A stretch of 64,000 bases of DNA, from assembly GCA_033032175.1 (NCBI GenBank), contig CM065332.1:419501-483500 (forward strand), given 5' to 3'. The notes beneath the pieces were generated by a model that saw only the letters and a program-made list of their open reading frames with translations, was not told where the DNA came from and ran no database searches. The stretch comes from Saturnia japonica. Taxonomy: Eukaryota; Arthropoda; Insecta; Lepidoptera; Saturniidae. The position numbers were made by a program, and so were the translations under genes. This document shows, in pieces, positions 33,642-44,286 of this stretch; within the stretch, counting starts at the first letter, position 1, and each line of letters begins with the position of its first letter.

Positions 33642-34510
33642 TTATTTTCCTTGCAAGAAATTGCCCAAATTCTGAATAACATGGTAATCTGTTGGAGCAA
33701 TGTCCGGGGAATATGGTGGGTTTCGGAGACATTCCAACCGCAGTTCCTTTAATTTAGCGACCGTTGGTCGTAAAGTATGGGGTCTAGCGTTGTTCTGAAT
33801 CAGCAGTGGGCTTGAGATATTGACCAGCCTGGGTTGTTTAACGGCTAGCTTTTCCATCATGGTTTGCAATTGTTGACAATACAGATCTGCCGTTATCGTC
33901 TGGACAGATCTTACAAAGCTATAGTGTATGACACCAGCACTGGACCACCAAACCACATACCAGTACCTTTTTCTGAGACGACTTTCGCTTGGGACAGGAT
34001 TTGGCCGGTTCTCCTGGGTTCAACAACTTGATGAGCGTTTCCGATTGTTGTAAAGGATCCATTTTTCTTCACAAGTAACAATACGATTGAAAATTCCCTC
34101 GTAACTGTGACGACTGAGTAATGTAATGCAGAACTCAATAGGTGTTTGTTGGCGTGCTTCAGTCAATTCATACGGTACCCATTTCTCGAGCTTTTTCACT
34201 TTTCCTGTTTGTTTCAAGTGAATAATTTTTTATCACTCACACCGAAGCCTCCCGCTAACTCTGATGTGGTTTGCGAATGATCCGCTTCAACGATCACTTG
34301 GATCCTTCATTTTCAACTAGGGTCTCCGGCCGTCCACGGGGTTTGTTTCGTAGGTCAAAATTTCCAGAACGAAAACTTTGGAACCAAAAACGTAATGTGT
34401 TTTCTTTTACAGTAGCTTTCCATACACATCATTAATCCTTCGAGCTGATTCTGCAGCGCTGATGCCACAATGGAACTTATATTCATAAATAAGGCGATAT
34501 TTTAAATTTT
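33642..34510 (-). pseudogene. mariner transposase pseudogene
   Basis: DDE/D cut-and-paste transposase. Readable blocks on the - strand are VKKLEKWVPYELTEARQQT (about 34190), CEEKWILYNNRKR (about 34072), MVWWSSAGVIHYSF (about 33956), ITADLYCQQL, LIQNNARPH (about 33800) and PPYSPDIAPTDYH (about 33710). The blocks sit in several frames, so there are frameshifts as well as stops, and the N-terminal third is barely readable. Mariner needs three aspartates. The first site (34068-34070) reads Glu and the second (33792-33794) reads Asn; only the third (PTDYH) remains. It is catalytically dead on two counts. Confidence 0.9.
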
Positions 34511-34678
34511 CTATTGTGTAAAAAAAAAAACGATGTCAAAGAAAAATAACATGGTGCGAAAACAAATGAATCACTAAATTCGAAACACAAATACACAAGC
34601 CTAAATTTGGTTCAAATTTGAATTTGGAATTTCTAACCAGACGCAAGATATTTGAGATCAAAGTGACCAGTTCTACAA

Positions 34679-34706
34679 AACGCCAATTTCATATATAAGG
34701 ACCTAA
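34679..34706 (-). repeat. right TIR of mariner
   Basis: - strand TTAGGTCC, then ATATGAAATTGGCGTTTT; partner of 33418-33445. Confidence 0.82.
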
Positions 34707-34708
34707 TA

Positions 34709-35638
34709 TTTACAGAATTTTTATTGTATATTTATTGTAATTGTTATTTCTAAATTCATAGGGAATTCAGTATTTCCTTCAATTTATTTTTGAAGTTATA
34801 CCTACTTTTTTCCTTGTTTGGTAGAGGGGGAAATTGTGTGTGTAACGGAAGAGCGTCATTATGAAGTTAGACGTCAATGATAATATATTGTGAACTTAAT
34901 TTAATGACTTTTATCATATATTTTAATTATTATAAAAAAAAAAAAAAAATTATATTACCTTTATTGGTTAACATAATAATTATGTTGTTGGCACGCAGGA
35001 CACAAATTTTGATGTTATTTTTAATATTATTACGCCAAAAAACTATAATCACTAAAGCATACTTTTTAGTACACACATTCTTTCACGCGATTAATCTTCC
35101 AATGAATTTTAAGTTTTGTCTCATAAACAATATGTTTAATTAACCATAAAATGAATAGATAGGTAGTATTACCAAAACTTCACAATATATCAAAATTATC
35201 TCGTATCATCTACATGTATTGCATACAGATCCTTTGTGTAGTCAGACCTTGTTGTTAAAGCTTAACACTTTGAAGCCAATTTAGATGTATTTAATTAGTA
35301 TTGTTAGACATAGAGGCGTACAGCGCACTGCGTCAACACGACGCGCGACGCCATTCTGCATGGATTACCAGGCTTATAACTTGCTAACACACTGTATATG
35401 CTCTAACTAAACACACTGTATAATATGTCTGTATTTATAAATATGTTAAAACTAAATATTGATTACTATTTTTAGAATTTTATAGGCTAACTTTGCCTGG
35501 TTTTTTAATCGTCATCGCTAAAACATTTGCCAGTGTCAGCGCTTTTTTTCATGCCGGTAATTTATTTGTCTACAATTCGATATGAATGTTTGTATAATGT
35601 CTAAGATACTGCGCAAGTATATTTTAGGTATTATAAGT
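34709..35638. other. intergenic, AT-rich
   Basis: No repeat copy or domain. The 88-codon ORF at 34877-35143 begins in low-complexity A-rich sequence and is not called a gene. Confidence 0.45.
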
Positions 35639-35833
35639 TGTACGAGCTGTCCTCGTTCATAACAAAACTACATACGTTGCATCGTGTGCCTGCGTCTAAA
35701 TCGGGTGACCAAATCAATAAAATCAGTGTTAATTTTGCACTCAACGCGGACGGTTATTTTATTATCATTCCCTGATCGCCCGTTTATCATTTTTATCATT
35801 TTTCTATAATATTGTAGGCTACAACCTACAACA
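35639..35833 (+). repeat. 5' LTR of the BEL/Pao element
   Basis: Begins TGTACGAGCTGTCC and ends CCTACAACA. It contains AATAAA at 35716-35721. Compared with the 3' LTR it has a 9-10-bp extra 'atttttatc' unit (about 35790) and one extra base near 35755. Confidence 0.87.
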
Positions 35834-35838
35834 TTATT

Positions 35839-35856
35839 TGGTCCTTCGAGCCGGAT
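35839..35856 (+). other. primer-binding site, tRNA-Tyr type
   Basis: TGGTCCTTCGAGCCGGAT begins 5 nt after the LTR. Its complement, ATCCGGCTCGAAGGACCA, corresponds to the 3' end of eukaryotic tRNA-Tyr including CCA, as I recall that tRNA. All 18 positions fit. Confidence 0.72.
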
Positions 35857-37510
35857 ATGAACCAGCGACCTATGGATATACAGTCCATAAATCTCTCAAC
35901 TCTAAAAACATTATCAAAAATCAGTATCAATCGCCATGCATAGAAACGAAGAAAGTTATAAGTGTGAACACGGCTTTATGTAAAATTAAAATAACATTCA
36001 TTACTGAATTGTTACAAAAGCATAACTCGGTCAGCAAAATCGTCAACATTATTGCACGTGTATCGCGTTTCGTCATGGCCACTCGATACAAACAATATAT
36101 GACTCAAAGTTCGTTGACATCTTCGGAAATAAATAATGCATATAAATTAATTATCCAAGAAGTACAAGCACAAGATTTCGAAACTGACTTACAATATATC
36201 AAAAGAAAGGGGCATGTACATCCTAGTAGCAAAATATGCAACCTGAATCCATTTTTGGAATGCGGAATCCTACGAGTAGGTGGTCGATTGAGAAATTTTA
36301 GTATCAATGATCAGGCTAAGCACCCCATTATTTTATCAAATCATAGTCGATTTACTGACTTAATCATATCACAGGGACATATGACAACTCTACATGGAGG
36401 GCCTAAATTAACATTATCCTTCATAAGAAATAGATTTTGGATTATCAGTGGTATGAGAACTGTGAAAAGACTATTAAGATTATGCGTTAAGTGTCGGAGA
36501 TTCAATAGTGAATAGAATTATCAAATTATGGCGGATTTACCAAGTCCCAGAGTTACACCATCCAAACCCTTTACTCACACCGGAGTTGATTTCACCGGTC
36601 ATGTGGAACTCAAAATAAATAAGGGCCGAGGAATGAAAACTACGAAAGGTTATATTGCGGTTTTTGTCTGCCTATCAAATAAAGCTGTACATCTAGAATT
36701 AGTATCAGGTCTGAGTACCCCTGCATTTTTAGCTGCATTTCGTCGGTTTTGTTCACGAAGAGGAACGCCGAGTCACATGTACAGCGACAATGGTAGAAAC
36801 TTTGTAGGTGCTAATCGATTACTGAAAAAAGAATATGTCGAGATTATCAAAACTATAGACACAGATTTCTTCAAGAACATCAATCATTTGAATATTGAAT
36901 GGCATTTTAACGCTCCAGCTTGGCCAAGTGCAGGAGGTCTTTGGGAAGCAGCAGTAAAAAGCTTAAAATATCACTTAAAAAAAGTTATAGGTGAACAACG
37001 ACTTACCTTCGAAGAGTTTACAACTCTTCTTAATCAAATTGAAGCTTGCCTTAATTCTCGACCTCTCTGTACCTCTCTGTCAGACGTCTGAAAACCCTGA
37101 GGATGAATATATCACACCTGGACATTTCTTAATCGGAGGTCCACTCCTATCACGTCCTCAGACAGAGCCGGAATCACTATCATTATCCACGAGATGGCAA
37201 CTCGTTCAAAGTATTAACAAACATTTTTGGAGGATATGGTCATCTGAATACTTACAACAATTACAATCCAGAAGTAAGTGGCGACAACCTGGCAAAAACG
37301 TTAAAACAGACGATATAGTCCTTATCAAGGAAGATAATTTACCCCCAGGAAAATGGGCAATGGGGCGAGTTTTACGACTCCATCCAGGAAAGGATGGATA
37401 TACTAGAGTTGTCACTCTGAAAACAAATAGCAACAATATTCAACGGCCCGTTAGCAAAATAGTGATCTTACCGGTACATGAACACACCACAAATGTACGA
37501 AAGAAATTCA
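35857..37510 (+). pseudogene. BEL/Pao pol remnant (integrase region)
   Basis: The frame opens at the PBS and reaches pol 3' sequence by about 35990. The stretch before the integrase core (NPFLECGILRVGGRLRNF, about 36250) and the zinc-binding region (HGGPKLT...CVKCRRF) are typical of BEL/Pao. A TAG at 36513-36515 interrupts the frame. The core then continues: GVDFTG (about 36580), YSDNGRNF (about 36780) and GGLWEAAVKS (about 36935) carry the D, D and E. A 10-bp tandem duplication (CCTCTCTGTA, then CCTCTCTGTC, at about 37064-37083) shifts the frame. The C-terminal domain (GHFLIGGPLL, WAMGRVLRLHPGKDG) continues in the other frame. Gag, protease and RT are absent. Confidence 0.88.
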
Positions 37511-37559
37511 GTTCACTAAACAATCAAGAGTTAGATCAAAAATCAACGGGAATCGTATT

Positions 37560-39495
37560 TAACAGGCGCTCTAAACGAAAAGGGTGCTCCTTTGGTAAAC
37601 CTATTGGTATCCCTGTTTCTGTTTTTTACTATTTTTACATCATCTTCACAACAAAATCAAAGTTCATATTATAATATCATGACGCTGAAAGAAAATCAAT
37701 CAATGTATTTTGATAAAATATCAGATCTACAATACGTTAAGGATGACTGAAAATTAATTATTTATTACAATATGACTACGTACTGGCAAAGTATCAATAA
37801 CGTCGGAAGTTATGTAACCCATTTACGTAAAACAAGCAAAGATATGGCGCCACAATATCGAAGTATCATAACTCAACTTGATCATGAATTAAGGGAAATT
37901 GAGCACTACAACACCTTACTCACATATTATAATAACAATCAGAGAAAGAAGCGTGGCCTTGTCGATGGCGTAGGCTATATCGCGAGCTCATTATTCTGAG
38001 TATTGGATCAACGATTTGCTGAACAATATAAAAGGGACATAGAGTTAATATCTCACAACGAAAATCATTTTAAAAAAAAACCTACTAAAAAATCAAACAT
38101 ATATCATAGAAGCCGAGGGCAATATATTAAAGCGAAATGAACAAATAATGACAAAGCAATTCGCCTTAATCAAGGATCGCATTAATATAATTTTATCAGA
38201 TGAGAACAGAGTTCACGGACAAGTACAAAAGGCTCTTGATTTTACTTCGACCGCTCTGCCGGTAAATATCATTTTGTCAAATCTGAGAAGTTTACAGCAA
38301 TCGTTATTAGACATTGTGACTGATATAAATCATGGAAACATTAATATCCACTTATTATCACCTAATCAACTGAAGCAACAATTGCTTATAATATCTGGCC
38401 ACTTAAGCGAAAAATTAACCTTCCCTTTAAACCTATCACAGATTAGTAACTTTTACAAGCTGTTGAAAGTCTCCACAACAGTTCTAAGTGAATTTCTCAT
38501 TTTCGAGATTAGAATCCCATTAGTGGGAAATGAGTTATTTCAACTTAACAAAATAATAAGCGTTCCGTTAAAGGTGAAAAATCTGTATTATTATACAATA
38601 CCGACATCGCCTTACATCGCATATAATCTACATAAAAATACTGCATTTCTCCTACAGGAGTCAGATATAACTACATGTGCCCATTTGACTAGGGAAAATC
38701 TAATATGTTCATTTTATAAATCTGAACACGTTCTATAAATAAAACAATTATTATGTGATATCAAATCAACTGATGTCGGCAGAACTTGTAACTCGAGAAT
38801 AACTACCTGTGAGGATTACTGGGTCAGGCTACACAATAGTAACACGTGGCTGTACTCATGTTGCGAGGAATGTCGACTGCGAATATTTTGTACTTCAGCA
38901 ATGCAGATAATCAACCTTAAATAAAACAGGAATAATTACTCTAGGTCAAGGTTGCACTTTAAAATCCGATTCTTACACTATTCGAGCACATAGTGACTTT
39001 ACTAGTCGTGTGAATATGCACGCATCTATCGAAGTCCCAGAGGTGTCTATGTTGAACAACTTAATCAATACATCAGCGGTTCTGAACTTGTCAGAGCCTG
39101 AAGATCACACTAAATTTTGGGAAAATCTTCATGCACAAATAAAAAGTATTAAGGAACAATCATCTGACAGCTTGAATGTACACCACTACAGTGTTTCCTA
39201 TGTCATTTTGGGGTTATTCATTGTCTCGGGTACTGCTTTGGTAATTAGGAAGATAAAACGCAACAGACAAAAAGCATCATCGGAGCAAAGAGGAGTATTG
39301 TCGTCAGAAGGCAGCACCGACAGCGCGGGGCCGGGCCTGCCTCTGCAGCGGCGGCGCACAGGCTCGTTCTGTGTACCTGTGAATGTGTGTCAACCCCCTG
39401 TGTATAGTGTACCGTCAGTACCGTGTGCTAACAAACACTTAGTGACTATCACGGACAGAGCGACGTCACCTATGGTTAAGACTCGAACAGTGTAA
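37560..39495 (+). pseudogene. envelope (F-like fusion glycoprotein) remnant of the BEL/Pao element
   Basis: Old copy of a viral-type membrane fusion protein, described only. Three open segments in three different frames (37772-37999, 38148-38738, 39010-39495) are separated by stops, so it cannot be translated as one protein. The first ends with a furin-type RKKR site (about 37943-37954) followed by a Gly/hydrophobic stretch in the position of a fusion peptide, where a TGA (37997-37999) cuts the frame. This layout is that of baculovirus F-like envelopes carried by some insect retroelements. The third segment has a membrane span (YVILGLFIVSGTALVI, about 39200-39250), a basic stop-transfer KIKRNRQK and an unusually GC-rich cytoplasmic tail of about 75 residues. 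A hydrophobic stretch near 37600-37660 could be a signal-peptide remnant. Confidence 0.78.
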
Positions 39496-39630
39496 TAGTA
39501 GCATACTGGACTACTTTATCATATATTTTTTTACATTTATTTGCATAGGTTTTTTACATAATTATTGTTAATAGTTTAGTATCATTTTAAGAAGCATTTA
39601 ATATTATCATGTCACCTCGGTTATCCCGTT

Positions 39631-39642
39631 GGAGGCGCAGGA
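39631..39642 (+). other. polypurine tract of the BEL/Pao element
   Basis: GGAGGCGCAGGA lies directly before the 3' LTR start (TGTAC at 39643), where plus-strand priming is expected. One C interrupts the purines. Confidence 0.55.
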
Positions 39643-39827
39643 TGTACAAGCTGTCCTCGTTCATAACAAAACTACATACGTTGCATCGTGTGCCTGCGTC
39701 TAAATCGGGTGACCAAATCAATAAAATCAGTGTTAATTTTGCACTCAACGCGGACGGTTTTTTATTATCATTCCCTGATCGCCCGTTTATCATTTTTCTA
39801 TAATATTGTAGGCTACAACCTACAACA
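39643..39827 (+). repeat. 3' LTR of the BEL/Pao element
   Basis: Begins TGTACAAGCTGTCC and ends CCTACAACA; AATAAA at 39720-39725. Nearly identical to the 5' LTR. Upstream of TGTAC the two flanks share nothing, which fixes the LTR start. Confidence 0.87.
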
Positions 39828-41640
39828 TAATTATTTATACCACGTAAATGAACAATAAATTAATATACAGTATCAATTTTATTCAATTTTGTCCTTACAC
39901 AAATATTGTCTTCGTCCAAGAATAATAAAATTATAAAATAAACTTTACAAAATTTATTAAGTTTATGAAGTATTCGATAAAAGGTAAAAACAAAGTTTAC
40001 TTCTATTACTCATCTGACCAACTTTCAATTGAAAATCTGTAGATAAAACCTTATCGGCGTCTTCTATCAGCTACACCAGAGACCTACTCCCTTGGGACCC
40101 TACTCGTCTGTTCCATTGTCTCTCTGATTGTGACCTTTATTGGCCAACGATGGATGGTATCAACTGATCAAGATTTACTTACTGTTATTTTCATTTATCC
40201 CATATTTTTTTTCCTTAAATTGAATTTGTGATAAATGAATTAAAGACGCTGGGGTCAGAACAATTAGAAATTTTGGTTGATCCAAGCAAGAATCAACCTG
40301 TGATGCACTAATTTGTAAAATATTCAAGCATGGATTTCCACATGATATCATGTAGAATGATACAAGTCATAACATATAGTTATGGTAACGTAATGTTTTT
40401 TTAAATACACAAATAGGTATATTATTAATCTTCCAAACTCAGATACATAAGATAATATAAGATAAGATGCATAAGAAAGCATCTTTAGCTTTAAAATATA
40501 ATTTGTCCAAATTTTATACCAATTCCTGGTACACACTGGATATTATATATCAATTATAAAGTCTCCGTTTGGTCCGTATCGATATATTCTGATCAGCGCC
40601 GAAAGTTAATATTTTGTTAACAAAGTTATAAACAGTCCCCATACTCTATTATTAATACCGGAAGCGGCTTGTATTTAATATATTCAACTATGATTATTAT
40701 TTTAGTAATTCACAAACATGAAACTAGTTTAGTATACAATAAATATGAAGCTGATAGTCGAAGAACTGCTGACGAATTTGTGAAACGTATTTTTGACAAT
40801 ATATATTATATATAAATTATATAACATTATAAGTTTAACAATGGATATTCATGTGAACACTTTGCTGAAATACCGAAAATGTATCACTGGCTCACTGATT
40901 CTCTTTTGAAAGGATAATTAAATAATTTAGTAGTTATGTTTTAGACAGCTTTAGTTTTTGGGAACTGTATGGTAGTTGAAGAAATATTGCGAATAAGGAG
41001 AAAAAAAAAACCTCAAACTTACATCCTAAAATAAGGTTTCAAATGATTTCAAGTTACCCAGAGAATATTTTTTGAAAATGTCATTTAAGCTACGCAGTAA
41101 CTATATAACCACAAACTCTCTTTCCGGCTCTAGATTTCAAGATTCGACAACATCGATAAAAAGCCGTTTTTAAATTGCTTAAAATTCCTTCTTCAACGTC
41201 ATCATCTGCTCCCCGATTATGATAATATAATAATAATAATATATTATAGTATAATGTGTCACCATCATCAAATATCATGTCACTGAATATCTAAAAAAGT
41301 TTGTTGTCGCGGTATTCTATAAAACAATATGGTAATGATATTCAGAATGTTAAAGAAATGCTAGGAACTAGCAAAACAAATACAAAATCACTCATATTAT
41401 GTTCCACTCAGCGCCATCTTGCCGGGCAGCCGCGCCATATTTGTATAAATTGTCCATTTTCGATCGATTCATAAAATCACACTTGTTTGTTTGTTTACGT
41501 ATAATGTTCGATGTTTTTATGATATGCTTACGCAATAATACAAAGTTTTTTTGTAATATGTATGTATTGTTTGATTTTCGCTCCACACGTGCAACTAAAG
41601 GAGGTAGAATTCCGTTGAACGAATGAATGAACAAATAAGA
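39828..41640. other. intergenic, nothing recognised
   Basis: AT-rich, no domain-bearing ORF. 'gataatataagataagatgc' (about 40450) is simple-sequence-like. Confidence 0.45.
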
Positions 41641-41659
41641 ATGGTGAAAGAGTGAATGT

Positions 41660-41780
41660 ATTTGTCTCTATTTGGAATGTATTTCTATCTATATATAGTA
41701 TAAAATCAAGTCGCTTCCCGCTGTATGTTCATTATGTACGCTTCACCAACATTTAGAGATTTTTTTTCGAAAAGTTTATA
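41660..41780 (+). repeat. repeat 5' fragment interrupted by the DD41D mariner
   Basis: 'tatatatagtataaaatcaa', then 'gtcgcttcccgctgtatg', is of a type I know from the left ends of lepidopteran Helitron-like repeats. The mariner TA site follows directly. No second copy in the window confirms it. Confidence 0.35.
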
Positions 41781-41811
41781 CAAGGTGTCCAGAAAGGGTA
41801 TCGGGTATTTG
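41781..41811 (+). repeat. left TIR of the DD41D mariner
   Basis: CAAGGTGTCCAGAAAGGG to TTTG; identical to the right TIR over 30 bp. Confidence 0.9.
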
Positions 41812-41887
41812 TAAGTTCAATGAAACAAAAATTATTTGTATGCAATAAAAAAGTGTATTGTTTATTATTAGCATATGAATTGGAGAA

Positions 41888-42967
41888 TTATTTGGAAAAG
41901 ATGATGTTATCCAAATGATGACCGTTACGTTGCTGGCACTCTTCTAAACGGAAACGAAGATTGGCGATAACACGTTGACACGTAGCTATCGATATTGCTG
42001 CCATTTCTGACCTGATGTTTTGCTTTAACTGGGTTAGATTCGTCGGATTGTTTTGATAAACCTTACTTTTAAGGTATCCCCATGCAAAATAGTCAAGCGG
42101 GCTAAGGTCGGGGCTTCTGGGAGGCCAGTTGATGTTACCCCTTCGCGAAATGACTTTATTAGGGAATAATTCGTTAACAACTTCTATTGAGTCATTTGAG
42201 GTATGGCAAGTGGCTCTATCTTGCTGGAACCACGTTCTTGAGTTGAAACCTGCAAACTCCTGCAACTCTGAGACCAAAAAATTTCGCAACATATCGCAAT
42301 AACGGTCACTATTCACATTAATTGCTCGGCCTCGTTGATCTTCATGAAAATAAGGACCAATTATGCCTTTAGCAGACATAGCGGCCCAAACAACGACCTT
42401 TGGGCTATGCAGGGGTCGTTCATGCTTTCGTCTCGGATTCTCCACTGCCCAGTACCGACAATTCTGCTTATTAACATGACCATTCAGGTGAAAATTTGCT
42501 TCGTCACTGAACAGTATGTTGTTAAAGTTGTTAAATCGCTGCAGCATTTCGTTCGCAAAATTCAGTCGATTAGCATAGTCCGTATCCTTCAATTCTTGAA
42601 CCAATTGAATTTTATAGGCTTTTAAATGTAAGTCTTTCTTTAAAATCGAATGTAAAGACGATTTTTTGATGTTCAACGCTTGGCTTCGCTTTCGGATGGA
42701 TAAAGACAGATTTTGACGAACCGACGCCTCAACTTCTTCAATTGTTTCTTCATCGCGAACTGAACGAGGACGACCAGAGTTTTGAATTTTAACTGTCGCA
42801 CCTGTATTCTCGAACATCCTGATCCATTTCCTAATGCTATCGTCACTTGGCGCGTGGCGTGTACGATATTCCGCACGATAGAGACGTTGAGCAGTCAATA
42901 TTGAATCACCATTACGATAATACGCTCGTACGCAAAATGCGCGATGCGTCCCCGAGTACTGTTCCAT
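41888..42967 (-). CDS. DD41D mariner transposase, intact ORF
   Basis: Cut-and-paste transposase, predicted nuclear, binding the element's own TIRs. The start is set at ATG 42965-42967 (MEQYSGTHRAF). The frame is open 44 codons further upstream, but that part runs into the TIR. The 359 codons contain no stop. The N-terminal helix-turn-helix region (residues about 8-110) includes IRKWIRMFENTG and a GRPRSVRDEE linker. Catalytic residues are D155 (FSDEANFHLNGHV), D250 (FQQDRATCHT) and D292 (PRSPDLSPLDYFAWG), 41 residues apart. The C-terminus has the usual helical tail. With both TIRs present the gene could be active. GC content is higher than the flanks, as expected for a recent arrival. Confidence 0.93.
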   Translation of the reverse strand: MEQYSGTHRAFCVRAYYRNGDSILTAQRLYRAEYRTRHAPSDDSIRKWIRMFENTGATVKIQNSGRPRSVRDEETIEEVEASVRQNLSLSIRKRSQALNIKKSSLHSILKKDLHLKAYKIQLVQELKDTDYANRLNFANEMLQRFNNFNNILFSDEANFHLNGHVNKQNCRYWAVENPRRKHERPLHSPKVVVWAAMSAKGIIGPYFHEDQRGRAINVNSDRYCDMLRNFLVSELQEFAGFNSRTWFQQDRATCHTSNDSIEVVNELFPNKVISRRGNINWPPRSPDLSPLDYFAWGYLKSKVYQNNPTNLTQLKQNIRSEMAAISIATCQRVIANLRFRLEECQQRNGHHLDNIIFSK

Positions 42968-43052
42968 CGTGACTAAAACTTCACAAAATGGCGGACGCCA
43001 CAAACCTCTCCCCGCACCCTTTAGACGCCCCGTTTCGAATATGGCGCGAAAA

Positions 43053-43083
43053 CAAATACCCGATACCCTTTCTGGACACCTTA
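43053..43083 (-). repeat. right TIR of the DD41D mariner
   Basis: - strand TAAGGTGTCCAGAAAGGG to TTTG; only the terminal base differs from the left TIR. Confidence 0.9.
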
Positions 43084-43085
43084 TA

Positions 43086-43534
43086 TAATACATGTACAAT
43101 ACATTGCAATTAAGTTTTTATATGGTAGAGAAAATTTAATTATTTGTAATCAAGTTGTCAAAAAATTAATTTCGGGCGCTTCCATGACTTACTGGCTAAA
43201 CCATAAAAGATACACTAAAATAATGTTCAAAAAATTTAGTTCTTCAAAAAGACTAGAGAACAGTTCGCGATAGCGTATGTTTATTTTCTAAAGTTGACCT
43301 CACAGTAACCATTTTTATCTTTAAAATAATAATTTAAAATATTTTATATATATTATATAATTTGGGCATTTAATTTTGATTCAGATTGTCTTTGACAGTT
43401 TTCTATTTAAGTAAATACCGTAGAAGATATTACGAATTCAAAATTATGTGCGACCAAAGAAATCCTACCTAATGCCTTATGGTAAATAATGTGACGCGAA
43501 CTAAGCGCACTATTGGTAAATATGAAATTAAATA
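43086..43534. other. intergenic, nothing recognised
   Basis: AT-rich, no supported feature. Confidence 0.45.
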
Positions 43535-43790
43535 ACATACCATCACGCCTGTACCCCGAAGTATTAGGCAGAATGGTACATCCATAGTTCACCGGATATG
43601 ATTTAGGTATGTAATGGGGGCGAACCTATTGCTATTAATCGTGCACAAAGCCAAAATACGAGTTTCTACTGAAAATGTCATAGAAAAACCCAATAATAAC
43701 ACTTTGTTCGACCTCGGAATCGAACCCAGGTCCTCGAGGATAGCAGTCGCGTTTAGGACCAATAGGTTAGTGGCAGTTATGAAGTTATGA
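43535..43790 (-). repeat. tRNA-derived SINE (family S1), copy 2
   Basis: Collinear with 48365-48620: 'aaataacataccatcacgcc', 'gcacaaagccaaa', then 'gacctcggaatcgaaccca' (B box on the - strand). The A-box end reads 'accaataggttagtgg', degraded relative to copy 3. The insertion is - strand. Confidence 0.7.
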
Positions 43791-44286
43791 CCAATAAATA
43801 TTAAATAGGGGGAACTTAAAAATTTTGTTATATAAACGAAATTAAAAAGGCTTTTTTTTTCATATAACTAACTTAATTTAAAAATATTAACCAATTTTCG
43901 CGCGTACGCAGAGTAAAATGTAAAACCGTAATGAAAATGCACTTAAAATAGGTTTTTAAATAATAGCTGAGAAAAAAAAGCAAAATGGCTGCGACCAATC
44001 CAATCGACTCGTATAATATGTTTTACAAAACACTAAAAGCCTGTCGAGTACGCTCGTGAGATATGCAAGTACATTACCCGTTCCAGATGCGACCACACAA
44101 CCGTTCTTTGTAAATAACTGTCGATGTAATAAACGGTTTATTTTCTTTCCAACTTACAATTAAAACCTCTATATTTAGAACATGTACAAACTACGAGTAA
44201 TTTTATTTTTGTTCCCTTTTATATTAAAATTTACTGAGTATATTTTTTTAAAGTTTTCAAATTCTGTCATCCATATTAGTATGAAA
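43791..44286. other. intergenic, nothing recognised
   Basis: AT-rich; nothing supported. Confidence 0.4.

Larger units (their letters stand above)
33418..34706 (-). mobile_element. mariner transposon (irritans/Hsmar1-like), decayed
   Basis: A 1,289-bp element with TA duplications (33416-33417 and 34707-34708) and TIRs of about 28 bp. The left TIR reads ATAAGTCCTTACATATGAAA; the right, on the - strand, reads TTAGGTCCTTATATATGAAA. Length, TA target and protein fragments fit mariner. The single transposase gene is broken and has lost catalytic residues. Confidence 0.9.
35639..39827 (+). mobile_element. BEL/Pao LTR retroelement with envelope remnant, internally deleted
   Basis: Two short LTRs (35639-35833 and 39643-39827) with TG...CA ends bound a 3.8-kb interior. 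A tRNA-Tyr-type PBS follows the left LTR and a purine-rich tract precedes the right. The flanks TAAGT and TAATT are an imperfect 5-bp duplication. The interior jumps from the PBS region into the 3' part of pol, so gag, protease and RT are gone. An integrase in BEL/Pao style and an F-like envelope remnant follow. The LTRs differ by one substitution and two small indels, so the insertion is recent relative to its internal damage. The deletion may predate insertion, meaning the copy was mobilised in trans. Confidence 0.88.
41781..43083 (-). mobile_element. DD41D (rosa-type) mariner transposon, intact
   Basis: A 1,303-bp element flanked by TA (41779-41780 and 43084-43085) with TIRs of about 31 bp that are identical apart from the outermost base: AAGGTGTCCAGAAAGGGTAT, then CGGGTATTTG. 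It holds one uninterrupted transposase gene. Length and TA target fit mariner; the 41-residue D-D spacing puts it with the rosa/DD41D branch. Confidence 0.93.

Noticed and set aside
34877..35143. 88-codon frame rich in Ile/Leu/Lys
   Set aside because: Driven by an A-rich and AT-rich stretch; no domain.
39609..39642. Alternative 3' LTR start at TGTCACC (39610)
   Set aside because: The 5' LTR shares nothing upstream of TGTAC, and a purine-rich tract directly precedes TGTAC, so the later start is preferred.
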